From Calamus simplicifolius (taxonomy: Eukaryota; Streptophyta; Magnoliopsida; Arecales; Arecaceae), in assembly GCA_900491605.1 (NCBI GenBank), contig UESW01004259.1:177321-241320 (forward strand): a stretch of DNA of 64,000 nucleotides, given 5' to 3'. A program made the translations under genes and the position numbers. Shown one piece after another: positions 43,888 to 54,295 of this stretch. The notes under the pieces are model-generated. The model was not told the origin of the DNA. It saw only the letters and a program-made list of their open reading frames with translations, and searched no databases. Within the stretch, counting starts at the first letter, position 1; each line of letters starts with the position of its first letter.

Positions 43888-45231
43888 TGTTGCAGGCACC
43901 AGGATCAAGCAGAGGATTCTTAACCCTCTATGGATATCTGATTAGTTATGAGTCAAGTCTTGAGTTGGAAAATAAAGTTTAGTTTATTTTGAGTCCCATC
44001 CAGTTCATTTTATTCTAAATTGAGTCCTATCCAGTTCAGTTTATTTTAATGTGAGTCATGTAGTAAGTTCATCAACTTACAAGAGGAGACATTAGTATTG
44101 GAGCAGAAGACAAGGCCATCACAGTCAGACAGAGCTGTGGCTAAATTCAAGTTGGTGCCACACCTACTTCAAGCAGCCCACATGCCACCTAGCAGAGCAA
44201 GCAGCCTTCCTGATCTAGATGATCATTTTCCTTATCTGGACACCATAGATTTCATGCCGAATCCAACTGCCGCTGATTGCATCTAGAAGATCACCTTCCT
44301 CATCTGGATGCTGCAGATTTCATGCCAAATTAAGCTGCCACTGATTGCATCTCAATCATATCTAGAATATCACCTGCCTCATCTGGACGCCACAGATTTC
44401 ATGCCGAATCCAACTGCCACTGATTGCATCTAGAATATCACCTTCCTCATCTGGACGCTGCAGATTTCATGCCAAATTTGATTAGGGCACCTTTATTTTT
44501 CTTTTCTCTCTTTCCATATCTGTATTTTCTTGGACCCCAAGTCTCTTGGTCTATAAAAGAGATCCTCTTGCATGAATGATGTATCTTTCATTATTAATCA
44601 ATCAATCCAAGTTTTGAATTATTGTGATTTTTGTTAATTGATTCTCTAGTGTTCTTGTTTCCCTCCTCCTGTGTGTGCCAACATCCTAAGTCTCCAGGAG
44701 AAACCCTGGCCGTCACCTTTGTCTTCCAATAGTGGACGCCCAAGAGCCCTTGGCCGCCCTTCCCTTTTCTCTACTCCTTTCTTGTCCCTTTGCCTCTATT
44801 CTAAATTTTCTCTACTATTCTTTAACCCTTGTATGGTGATCTTGCAGATCCCTTAGTAGCCACGAATCCAGGATTTAAGGTGATTGTCATCCAGGTTAGC
44901 AGATACTTGGCCGCAGATCCGTGGGCTCAAGGCTTGGTCATCTAGGGCGCATCCGCCAGGCAGAGCAACCCCTTCAATACTTTGATCTTTTCTCTCTTAC
45001 CAGGTACACCCTTCTAATCTACCAGTAACTTTATTGTAGGAGAGCAAGCCCTACCGGGGCTTCTTAGCCTTGGCGGTCCTTCTTCCTTATTTTTTAGGAA
45101 CTATTTTGCGTGCGGATTTACTATGAATTTTCTTGAATCCCTCTTAGGATATTACTTTGGAAGAATAATCAACTGAAATTAGTAATCATTAAAAGAAAAA
45201 AATTACTTGCATGCAAATCAGTCCAGCATCA
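43888..45231 (+). repeat. 5' LTR of gypsy copy A
   Basis: 1344 bp, TGTTGCAGG to CCAGCATCA. It has four minisatellite units with GATTTCATGCC at 44248, 44316, 44395 and 44463 (period 68, once 79) in U3 and a TATA box CTATAAAAG at 44551-44559. By eye its first 250 bp are about 94-96 percent like the 3' LTR. Confidence 0.92.
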
Positions 45232-45234
45232 GTT

Positions 45235-45247
45235 TGGTATCAGAGCA
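45235..45247 (+). promoter_or_regulatory. primer binding site of gypsy copy A
   Basis: TGGTATCAGAGCA, initiator tRNA-Met type, three bases after the LTR end. Confidence 0.93.
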
Positions 45248-46004
45248 TAGTTAGGGCTTAATTTTAATTCATGTTATTATCATTATATCATATATTAATT
45301 GAATTGTTTCTGCCTGCATATACATTAGAAAATTATGAAATTTATTTCTCTAGATTCTTTATAATTTAAAGTATTTTTTGTTATTTTTTGAGAATTTAAT
45401 TCGATTTATGAAAAAAAAATCTGAGATTTATTGCTATTTACAGATTTCTTGATTAGGGTTTGTGTTTTACATGTCATTCATCTGCATTAAGTTACTCTTA
45501 AGGTCTTTCATTGATGTCAGATAAGGGAGGGATTGGGACCCCTTCCTTGGCCCAAAATAACCACACGTGCATTCCGATCCCAAGCCTCTAATCTAAAACT
45601 GAGTAGCAACTTAATTGACATTTGTCCTAGAGGGCTATGGACACCAACAGTCAGTTTAGTGTACTGGAGGAGACTAATACAAATCAATCTAGCGTGTGCT
45701 CTAAAATTAGTGTCTAGAAGGGAGGTCAAATATCAAATGACTTAAGCAGAGTATTGGGGTTATTCTAATTAGGCACCTGCAATTTGTAGGACGAGCCTCC
45801 CTCCCTTCCACCTGTCCCAACTGGCCAATTGAAGAGTTACTGTTAGATTGGCTTGCATTAAGCCAAATTCTTTACTCTGAATGACTAGGTCTAGCATACC
45901 ATAGTTCGAGTCAGTCTGAGTCTTGTATGCTTGATTGTGCTTGCATGTGCACTAGATCAGGAGCATCGTTTCGCCCGTCACCACCTCCATTACAGGCTGA
46001 ACCC
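45248..46004 (+). other. leader of gypsy copy A
   Basis: Untranslated leader between PBS and gag. Short open frames (45533-45745) have no family signature and are mirrored in copy B at 62623-62835. Confidence 0.65.
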
Positions 46005-47279
46005 ATGGCTAATCAATGCATTGATGATCACTTAAGGATCATCACTGAACAACTAGCCCAAATGAACCAAGACATCAAGCAATCTGAGGCTAGATTAGAG
46101 TCCAGGTTTGATCAAGTTGAAACTAGGTTGGGCATCCTAGAAGAAGCCTATGAGCCCCATACTGAGTCTGATCATGAGACCCCACCTCATCCTAGGAGAG
46201 CCCAACAGCTTGACCTCTACATAAGGCCAAACCCTAGGAGACCACTTCAACCTGATCCAGTCCTAGATCTCCTCCCTATGAGACCCAATCATGAGGCAGT
46301 AAACCAAGAAGAAACAACCCTTAGAAGTGTCAGACTTGAAGCACCTACTTTCGATGGCTTTATGGACCCAAAGGACTACCTAGATTGGGAGGAAGGGATG
46401 GACCAGTACTTTGATTGGTACGACATGTTTGAAGAGCGTAAGTTTAAGTTTGCCAAGCTCAAGTTAGTACAATAGGCTAGGTTATACTGGGCCACTTTAG
46501 AGCGAAGGCAACTATTAGAAGGAAGAGACCTCATAGTCACCTGGCACACCATGAAGGCTAGACTTAGGTCCAATTATGTCCCCACATCGTATGAACATAG
46601 CCTATTGGACCAGTGGCAGGGATTAATTTAGGGAAGTAAAACTGTGAATGAATACATTGCTACATTCCAAGAGTATACCATGAGGTGTAATATCGTTTAG
46701 TCTGAGGAAGTCACCCTATCCAAGTTTAGGTATGGCCTGAGACCAAATATTCAAAGAGAACTCTACCTAAGAAGGGTACACGATTTAGAAGAAGCTTACC
46801 AAGTTGCTAGGGATTATGAATATTTTCATAGAGGGCCACCCTATCGTAGATTAGAGGCTACCAAGAGCCCTAGCCCATATCCAGGATCTAGCCAGGCCTA
46901 TCCTAGTCGTCCCAGACCTACCCAGTACTCAGACCCCTACCGGACTTTTTCGAGTCGATCCAACACTAGCCGACCCAGTACAAGCCGAACTGAGTTGAGT
47001 CGACCCCAGAATAGTACCCCTATACCCCAGAGAGAGGATAAGGGCAAATCTGTAGAGGTCCAAAGAAATTCCAACCCCCAGATCAAATGCTTTAGATGCA
47101 ACAAACCGGGACATATGATCAGCCAGTGCCCAGTCAGATCCCTTCATATAGATGAGTTACTTGAGACTGAATCCGAGTCCCTAGTTGAGCTTGAGGGAGA
47201 GGTCTATGAGGCTGATACCCATATGATAGATGAGTACGAAGAAGAGGAGGAAACATTTGAGTCTGAAGACCTACTATGA
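46005..47279 (+). pseudogene. gypsy gag, copy A
   Basis: Start at MANQCIDDHLRIITEQLAQM (46005); the ORF of copy B begins at the same Met, which supports this choice. A short coiled coil (IKQSEARLESRFDQVETRLG) is followed by the gag core VRLEAPTFDGFMDPKDYLDW and, past a stop at 46473, LLEGRDLIVTWHTMKARLRS, YTMRCNIV and LYLRRVHDLEEAYQVARDYE. Arg/Ser/Pro-rich linker, then zinc knuckle CFRCNKPGHMISQC at about 47088-47130 and an acidic tail to 47279. Internal stops at 46473, 46627 and 46699 are CAG-to-TAG type changes relative to copy B or the expected codon. Confidence 0.87.
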
Positions 47280-48047
47280 GTGGTTAGATGTATCTTGACC
47301 CAGACTCAAACTAAGGACTATGAAGATTGGCGTAGGACTAACATCCTACAGACTTTTGTTAAGATAGGGGATAAGGTGCTCAAGATCATAGTGGATAGTG
47401 GGAGTTGTGTCAATGCCGTCTCTACCAATACAGTTAAGTCATTAGGATTGACCACAGTTGCCCATCCTAGTCCCTATAAGGTCTCGTGGGTAGATTGCAC
47501 CTCTATCCCAATCAAGTTCAGATGCCAAATACTAATCAAATTGCAAAATTATGAGGAAAAGGTCTGGTGCGATGTAATTCCTATCGGTGTTAGTAGTATT
47601 ATATTAGGTCGACCTTGGTTTTACGATCACGATGCCACCTTGTTTGGTCAATCCAACATCTGCTCTTTTAAACACAATGGGAACAAGTATGTGATACATC
47701 CAACTCTACCTAAGGACCCATTCAAGAAAGGATCTAGCAACCTTAAGGATAGCAAGCCAAGAGTTAATCTGATTAAAGCTAAGGAATTAGAAAAGGACAT
47801 CACTGAGGGTAATCCTGTTTGGATTTTGACCACTAAAGAGATCTATGAATTAGTCCAAAAGGAACAACCCCCAGAAGTAATTGAGATCCTAGAGGAGTTT
47901 AAGGATGTCTTCCCTGAAGAATTGCCTGATCAGTTACCACCCCTGAGAAACATCCAACATGCCATTGACTTGATCCCAGGATCCACCCTCCCAAACCTTT
48001 CCCATTATAGGATGAACCCCACTGAGCATCAAGAACTACAAAAATAA
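47280..48047 (+). pseudogene. gypsy protease and start of RT, copy A
   Basis: Open frame in continuation of gag after the TGA at 47277-47279. Protease text IIVDSGSCVNAVSTNTVKSL with catalytic DSG, then SSIILGRPWFYDHDATLFG. After a linker, VIEILEEFKDVFPEELPDQL and IQHAIDLIPGSTLPN are the conserved entry to chromovirus RT. The frame ends at a TAA where a Gln or Lys codon would be expected. Confidence 0.87.
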
Positions 48048-49230
48048 GTGAAAGAATTACTTAGGAAAGGTTTCATTAGGGAGAGCTTAAGTCCTTGTGT
48101 AGTTCCTGCACTGTTAACCCCTAAGAAGGATGGTACCTAGAGAATGTGCATGGACAGTAGGGCCATCAACAAAATCACTATCAAGTATAGGTTCCCTATC
48201 CCCAAACTAGATGACATGTTGGACATGATGGCGGGTGCCACTATCTTTTCCAAAATAGACCTTAAGAGTGGCTACCATCAGGTTAGAATTAGATCAGGGG
48301 ATGAGTGGAAGACTGCATTTAAGACTAGTGATGGTCTGTTTGAGTGGGTCGTGATGCCTTTTGGGTTGTCAAACGCACCTAGCACATTCATGAGAATCAT
48401 GACCCAGGTCCTGAAAGAGTACATGAAAAAATTCTTAGTGGTCTATTTTGATGATATATTAATTTATAGCAAGACCAAAGAGGACCATCTTAACCATCTC
48501 AGATTAATCTGTTAGACCCTTAGAGAGAATAGCATATATGCAAACCTTATGAAGTGTGATTTCAGGATGCATAGGGTTATCTTTCTAGGTTTTTCTGGTA
48601 ACCCCAGAAGGTGTTTCAGCGGATCCTGAAAAGGTTAGGTCGGTCGTAGAGTGGCCGGTACCCATGAACGTCCACGATGTCCGTAGCTTCCATGGCCTAG
48701 AAACCTTTTACAAGAGATTCATTAGGGGATTTAGCACCATCATCGCACCCATCACTGGTTGTATTATGAAGGATAATTTTGAGTGGACTAAGTCAGCTAA
48801 TAAGACCTTCCTAGAGCTTAAGGATAGGATAACTCATGCACCCATACTTAGACTTCCAAACTTTTCTAAGGTGTTTGAGGTTGCGTGCGACACATCGGGA
48901 GTAGGCATAGGTGGAGTGTTAAGCCAAGAAAATCACCCCATAGCTTTCTTTAGTGAAAAACTAAATGAAGCTAAACTTAGATATTCTACCTATGATAAAA
49001 AATTCTATGCGGTAGGACAAGCCCTTAAGTATTGGAGACATTACTTACTACCGCAGAAGTTTGTCTTATTTTCTGATCATGAGGCACTCTGATTTCTGAA
49101 CTCCTAAAAGAAGCTAAATTCTAGGCACAACAAATGGGTTGAATACATTCAGGCATACACTTTTATCCTAAAACACCGTGCCGGTATAGAAAATAAGGTA
49201 GCAGACGCCCTAAGCCGTAAGTCTTTATTT
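48048..49230 (+). pseudogene. gypsy reverse transcriptase and RNase H, copy A
   Basis: RT text KIDLKSGYHQVRIRSGDEWK, MPFGLSNAPSTFMRIMTQVL and catalytic box VVYFDDILIYSKTKEDH (about 48440-48490). Stops at 48138 (TGG-type to TAG) and 48513, plus one inserted base near 48595. Connection FHGLETFYKRFIRGFSTI, RNase H with VACDTSGVGIGGVLSQ, HPIAFFSEKLNEAKLRYSTY and LKYWRHYLLPQKFVLFSDHE, then VADALSRKSLFLSTV near 49200. Confidence 0.88.
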
Positions 49231-50445
49231 TTGAGTACTGTTAGCACCGAAGTTATAGAATTCGACTGGATAAAAGATGAGTATGAGACCTATCATGACT
49301 TTGGTGAAATTTATAAGATCCTTCAGCAAGGGCCATCCAATACCAGTGGAGATTATATTATCCAGGATGGTTACCTTTTTAGGGGTAATAGACTTTGTAT
49401 CCCTAGGACGTCACTTAGAGAATTCCTACTTTTGGAAAACGCTATGGCATCTGTTAGGGACCAAACTTAATTTTTCCATAGCCTTTCACCTCCAAAAGGA
49501 TGGACAAACTGAAGTGGTGAACCGTAGTCTAGGAAACCTTCTTAGGTGCCTAGTAGTGAACACCTAGGGACGTGGGATTTATTACTACCTCGTGCAGAGT
49601 TCACCTACAATAGCTCAGTGAACAGGTCCACGGGCAAGAGTCCATTTGAGATAGTCCATGGATACAAGCCTAATCGTCTACTTGATCTAATTCCATTACC
49701 CCTCCATACATGAGTCTTAGAGTCCGCACAAGCATTTGCACAGCATATCAAAGACTTACATAAGGACATTAGCCAGAAAATAAATCTAAGTAATGAAACT
49801 TATAAAAGACTGGCTAACTCTCGAAGAAGAGCCAAAGAGTTTGGTGTAGGGGATTATGTCATGGTTAGGCTTAGGCCTGAAAGGTTCCCACACCAGGTAC
49901 CGTTAAGAAACATTACGCTCGCAGAGCTGGTCCCTTTAAAATAATAGAGAAGGTTGGACCCAATGCCTATGTACTAGATCTGCCCTCGGATTGGGGCATT
50001 AGCTCTACCTTCAATATTGCAGACCTAGTAGAATATAGGGAACCGGCAGTGATTCTTAGTGAGTACTTTGGACCTAACCCTCCTTTCATGAGCGAACCTA
50101 CCCAAGAGTGTCCACCACCAATTTTACCTGAGCGAGGAGAGCGGATCGAGCGTATCCTAGACGATCAAGCCATTACGATCCGAAACTGCGGTTATCAATG
50201 CTACATGGTCCGATGGCAGGGTCGCCCCGAATCTAACGATTCATGGATTACTCGAGAGGATTTGCAACACCTCGACCCAGACCTACTAGAGAGATACCAG
50301 AGCCAAAATGACCCATACTCACAAGATCGAGTTCTTCCCACCTCGGAAAAATTGGTGCGGGCATCAGGATCAAGCAGAGGATTCTTAACCCTCTATGGAT
50401 ATCTGATTAGTTATGATTTAAGTCTTGAGTTGGAAAATAAAGTTT
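49231..50445 (+). pseudogene. gypsy integrase (core deleted) and chromodomain, copy A
   Basis: The N-terminal lead-in FDWIKDEYETYHDFGEIYK and DGYLFRGNRLCIPRTSLREF ends at about 49431, then jumps to WHLLGTKLNFS-type text of the late core. Compared with copy B about 430 bp are missing, which removes the zinc site and two catalytic Asp residues. QTEVVNRSLGNLLRCLV (Glu region), KSPFEIVHGYKPNR-like text and the C-terminal region follow in broken frames. The chromodomain at 50127-50330 reads ERIERILDDQAIT, GYQCYMVRWQGRPESNDSW and REDLQHLDPDLLERYQS. The frame runs on into the 3' LTR and stops at 50445. Confidence 0.88.
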
Positions 50446-51689
50446 AGTTTGTTTTGAGTCCCATCCAGTTCATTTTATTCTAAATTGAGTCCTATCCAGT
50501 TCAGTTTATTTTAATGTGAGTCCTACAGTAAGTTCATCAGCTTACAAGAGAGTCATCAGTATTGGAGCAGAAGATAAGGCCATCACAGTCAGACAGAGCA
50601 GCTGCTAAATTCAAGTTGGTGCCACACCTACTTCAAGCAGCCCACATGCCACCTAGTAGAGCAAGCAGCCTTCCCAATCTGGATGATCATTTTTCTCATC
50701 TAGACGCCACATATTTCATGCCAAATCTAGCTGCCGTTGATTGCATCTAGAAGATCACCTTTCTCATCTGGACGCTGCAGATTTCATGCCAAATTAAGCT
50801 GCCGCTGATTGCATCTCAATCATATCTAGAAGATCACCTGCCTCATCTGGATGCCACAAATTTCATGCCGAATCCAGCTGCCGCTAATTGCATTTAGAAG
50901 ATCACCTTCCTCATCTGGACGCTGCAGATTTCATGCCAAATTTGATTAGGGCGCCATTTTTTTCATTTCTCTCTTTCCATATATGTATTTTCTTGGGTCC
51001 CAAGTCTCTTGCTCTATAAAAGAGACCCTCTTGTATGACTGATGTATCTTTCATTATTAATCAATCAATCCAAGTTTTGAGTTATTGTGATTTTTGTTAA
51101 TTGGTTCTTTAGTGTTCTTGTTTCCCTCCTCCTGCGTGTGCCAACATCCTAAGTCTCCAGGAGAAACCCTGGCCATCACCTTTGTCTTCCAATAGTGGAT
51201 GCCCAAGAGCCCTTGGCCGCCCTCCCCTTTTCTCTACTCCTTCCTTGTCCCTTTGCCTCTATTCTAAATTTTCTCTATTATTATTTAACCCTTGTATGGT
51301 GATCTTGCAGATCCCTCAGTAGCCATGAATCCAGGATTCAAGGTGATCATCATCCAGGTCAGCGGATACTTGGCTGCAGATCCATGGGCTCAAGGCTTGG
51401 TCATCTAGGGCGCATCTGCCAGGAAGAGCAATCCCTTCAACACTTGATCTTCTCCCTCTTTTCAGGTACACCCTTCTAATCTACTAGTAACTTTATTGTA
51501 GGAGAGCAAGCCCTACCGGGGCTTCTTAGCCTCGGTGGTCCTTCTTCCTTATTTTTTAGGAACTGTTTCGCGTGCGGATTTACTGTGAATTTTCCTGAAT
51601 CCTTCTTAGGCTATTACTTTGGAAGAATAATCAACTGCCATTATTAATCATTAAAAAAAATTACTTGCATATGAATCGGTCCTGCATCA
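50353..51689 (+). repeat. 3' LTR of gypsy copy A
   Basis: 1337 bp, TGGTGCGGGC to CCTGCATCA. TATA box CTATAAAAG at 51014-51022 and minisatellite units at about 50700-50945. The first 95 bp overlap the end of the pol frame. Confidence 0.92.
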
Positions 51690-52350
51690 CTTCAAGATTA
51701 TATTTTACTTGGCACTGCCAAGGTACGGAGACCATCACTCGGCTTGGCCTAGGCTTCAAAAGTATATCACTTGCTTTGGCCGAGGCTTCAAGATTATATT
51801 TTACTTGGCGCTACCAAGGTACAGAGACCGTCACTTGGCTTGGCCGAGGCTTCAAGATTATATTTTACTTGGTGCTACCAAGGTACGAAGCTCTCTCGGC
51901 CCAGCCGAGGTTTGTCAAATATATTTTACTTGGCGCGGCCAAGGTACGGAGATCGCTCGGCCTGGCCAAGGATTTATATAGATTATATTTTACTTGGCAT
52001 GGCCAAGGTACGGAGATCCCTCAGCCCGGCCGAGGATTTATAAAGATTATATTTTACTTGGCACGACCAAGGTATGGAGATTGCTCGGCCCAGTCGAGGA
52101 TTTATAAAGATTATATTTTACTTGGCGCGGCCAAGGTACAAAGCTCTCCCGGCCTAGCCGAGGTTTGTCAAATATATTTTACTTGACGTGGCCAAGGTAC
52201 GAAGATCGCTTGGCCCGATCAAGGATTTATAAAGATTATATTTTACTTAGCGCGGCCAAGGTACGAAGCTCTCTCGACTCAACCAAGGTTTTTCAAATAT
52301 ATTTTACTTGGCGCAGCCAAGGTACAGAGATCGTTCGGCCTGACCGAGAA
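51690..52350. repeat. Tat hairpin array, second half
   Basis: Continues the array of 42721-43887 after gypsy copy A. The landmark ATTATATTTTACTT falls at 51697, 51793, 51857 and then at 61-64-bp steps to about 52297. Units towards pol have changed heads (CGGCCCAGCCGAGG, TTGGCGCGGCCAAGG) and a short linker GATTTATAAAGATTAT, so the array becomes 64-bp based and more diverged. Confidence 0.93.
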
Positions 52351-52559
52351 TTTAATGTATAGTAAGACCTGCTTCTCATTGCAGCTTTTAAAGAGAGTTA
52401 TAAGAATTTTGCGAGTCTTTGAGAATTAAATTTTATTCAATGAATAAAATGAGTTTAGTAAGAGCATACTTTTACTGATGATATGCGCAAAGATTATTCA
52501 AGTTCAATGTTTGAGGAATAGATTTTTCATCCAAATCTTGGAGTTTGTAGGTGCCGGGT

Positions 52560-53700
52560 CTGATTACTTCCGTCACTTGGTAGGGACCTTCCCAATTCGG
52601 GAACAATTTTCTTCGCTCCAGTGGTTTTGAGATGGATGCCTTCCGAAGCACCAGATCACGGGGAGGAAAAACTTTCCTCAGACTTTGGTGGAGTGATAAC
52701 GATCTACTCTTTGTTGGTAGGTGGCCATCAGGATTCAGGCCTTCTCTCTGACTTCTTCTATTACGTCAAGATTAGTTCAGCGCTACTCGTCGTTGGATTC
52801 TTCTGAATAGCCTTCCACACGAGGGAGGGGAGTCCGACTTCCACAAGGATGATAGCCTCTATACCAAAAACCATCTTGAATGGGGTTTGCCCTGTGGGTA
52901 TTCTTTCAGTAGTTCGGTATGCCCACAACACATGGTGGAGTTCCTCGGTCCATCTACCTCGCGCCCGGTTGAGCCGAGCTTTGATTTCCTGCAGGAGAGT
53001 TTGGTTGGTTACCTCGGCTTCTCCATTAGCTTGAGGATGTCCGATCGATGTCAGGCGATAGAGAATGCCATGATCCTCGCAGAACTCTTGGAACCTAGGG
53101 TTGTCGAACTGCTTCTCGTTGTCGGTAATGATAGTGTGGGGAAGACCGAAGCGACAGATGATGGACCTCCATACGAAGTCTTTAGCACGGGCTTCGCTTA
53201 TCTGGGCGATTGCTTCGGCTTCAACCCACTTGGTGAAATAATCAATTGCAACAAATAAGAACTTCCTTTGCTCTGTTGCGAGGGGGAAAGGGCCAAGAAT
53301 ATCAATTCTCCACTTGGTGAAGGGCCAGGGGGATGATATGGAAGTCAGGTGCGCCGAGGGGAGCCTCTGGACATTTGAGTGCCTCTAGCATGAATCTCAA
53401 GCTCGAACGAGGCCATCAGCGTCTTTTTTGCATTGTCAACCAATAATACCCTTGGCGCAACACTTTGTGGCATAGGGCCCGACCATCGAGGTGATTGCCA
53501 CATATACCTTCGTGGACCTCCTGGAGAGCATAATCGGCCTTTGTTGATCGGAGGCACTTAAGCAGTTGCATTGAGAAGGACCGCTTGTATAGCAGGTCAT
53601 CAATCAGGACATAATGAGATGACTGCATTTTCAGCTTCCTTGCTTCCTTTCTATCAATGGGTAGCAACCCTTCTTTAAGGTACTTGTATAGGGGGTCCAT
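52560..53700 (-). pseudogene. Tat integrase
   Basis: Minus-strand text DPLYKYLKEGLLPIDRKEAR, LIDDLLYKRSFSMQLLKCL and VHEGICGNHLDGRALCHKVL (zinc-binding His) open the domain at 53700-53416. Further on, in several frames, the catalytic core (about 53250-53040) and the late part with TSIGHPQANGEAEVTNQTLL-like and LHHVLWAYRTTERIPTGQTPF-like text (52990-52860) can be followed. Frameshifts and stops are frequent. Domain type and position after RNase H fit Tat integrase. Confidence 0.8.
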
Positions 53701-53785
53701 CTAGGATGGTTCGGTATCCACTTGCATCATCTGGTCAGCATCGGCGATGCTGGGCTTCTCGAGGACCTCCAAGTGAAAATTTTGC

Positions 53786-54259
53786 TCAAGATCCATTGAC
53801 TCCGTAGTTGCAAGACGGGACAGAAGGTCGGCGAGTGTTTTCAGTCCTTGGGATCTGGATAATTTTAAATTCATCAAAATAGGAGGATAAATCGTGCACC
53901 TTTTGGAGATACCGGATCATACTCGGCTCTCGAGCCTCGAATTCTCCCTGCACCTGGTCGGCCACCAACTGAGAGTTGGTGTAAGCGATCAACTTATTGA
54001 CCTTAAGCTCATGGGAGATCCAGAGTTCGACAAGCAGGGCTTCATACTCTGCTTCATTGTTCGAAGCTGGGAAGGAAAAGTGGATGCCGTATTCGAAAGT
54101 TGCACCTTCTGGGCTAGTGAGGACCAGGCCGGCACCGGAATTGCCCGCGCTGGAGGATCCATCGGTGTGAAGTAACCATGGGGTGATGGGCTTTGGTTGT
54201 TCGAGGGCATCCGGAGCAGAGCCATCTTCGGGTATGGTGCATTCGAGAAGGAAATTCAC
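53786..54259 (-). pseudogene. Tat second RNase H domain (archaeal-type)
   Basis: 157-residue open piece with WLLHTDGSSSAGNSGAGLVL (first Asp), FPASNNEAEYEALLVEL (Glu) and LIAYTNSQLVADQVQGEFEA, where the usual third catalytic Asp (SDSQLV) is Asn. An extra RNase H between pol RNase H and integrase is the signature of the Tat lineage and is proposed to help RNA primer removal. The Asp-to-Asn change should reduce or abolish activity. Ends in EFKIIQIPRTEN before a frame change. Confidence 0.85.
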
Positions 54260-54295
54260 CAGGACCTGGGCTTTAATGGCTGGATGAGGCTGATA

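Larger units (their letters stand above)
43888..51689 (+). mobile_element. gypsy chromovirus copy A, full length but integrase-deleted
   Basis: 7802 bp, flanked by CTTTA (43883-43887) and CTTCA (51690-51694), a 5-bp target duplication with one change. Order: 5' LTR, PBS, gag, protease, RT, RNase H, integrase (core deleted), chromodomain, 3' LTR. The C-terminal chromodomain marks it as a chromovirus; I do not fix the sub-lineage. It is inserted in a unit of the Tat array. Copy B (56258 onward, minus strand) is the same family. Confidence 0.92.

Noticed and set aside
42818..43982. Open frames of 238-267 codons on + with repeating YILLGAAKVRRPSLGLAEASK-type text
   Set aside because: They are translations of the 96/64-bp tandem array in several frames at once; both strands and all phases are open in places, and there is no coding signature.
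45533..45745. 70-codon ORF conserved between copies A (45533-45745) and B (62835-62623)
   Set aside because: Lies in the leader between PBS and gag; conservation follows from family identity, and I see no domain. It could be an upstream ORF but evidence is lacking.
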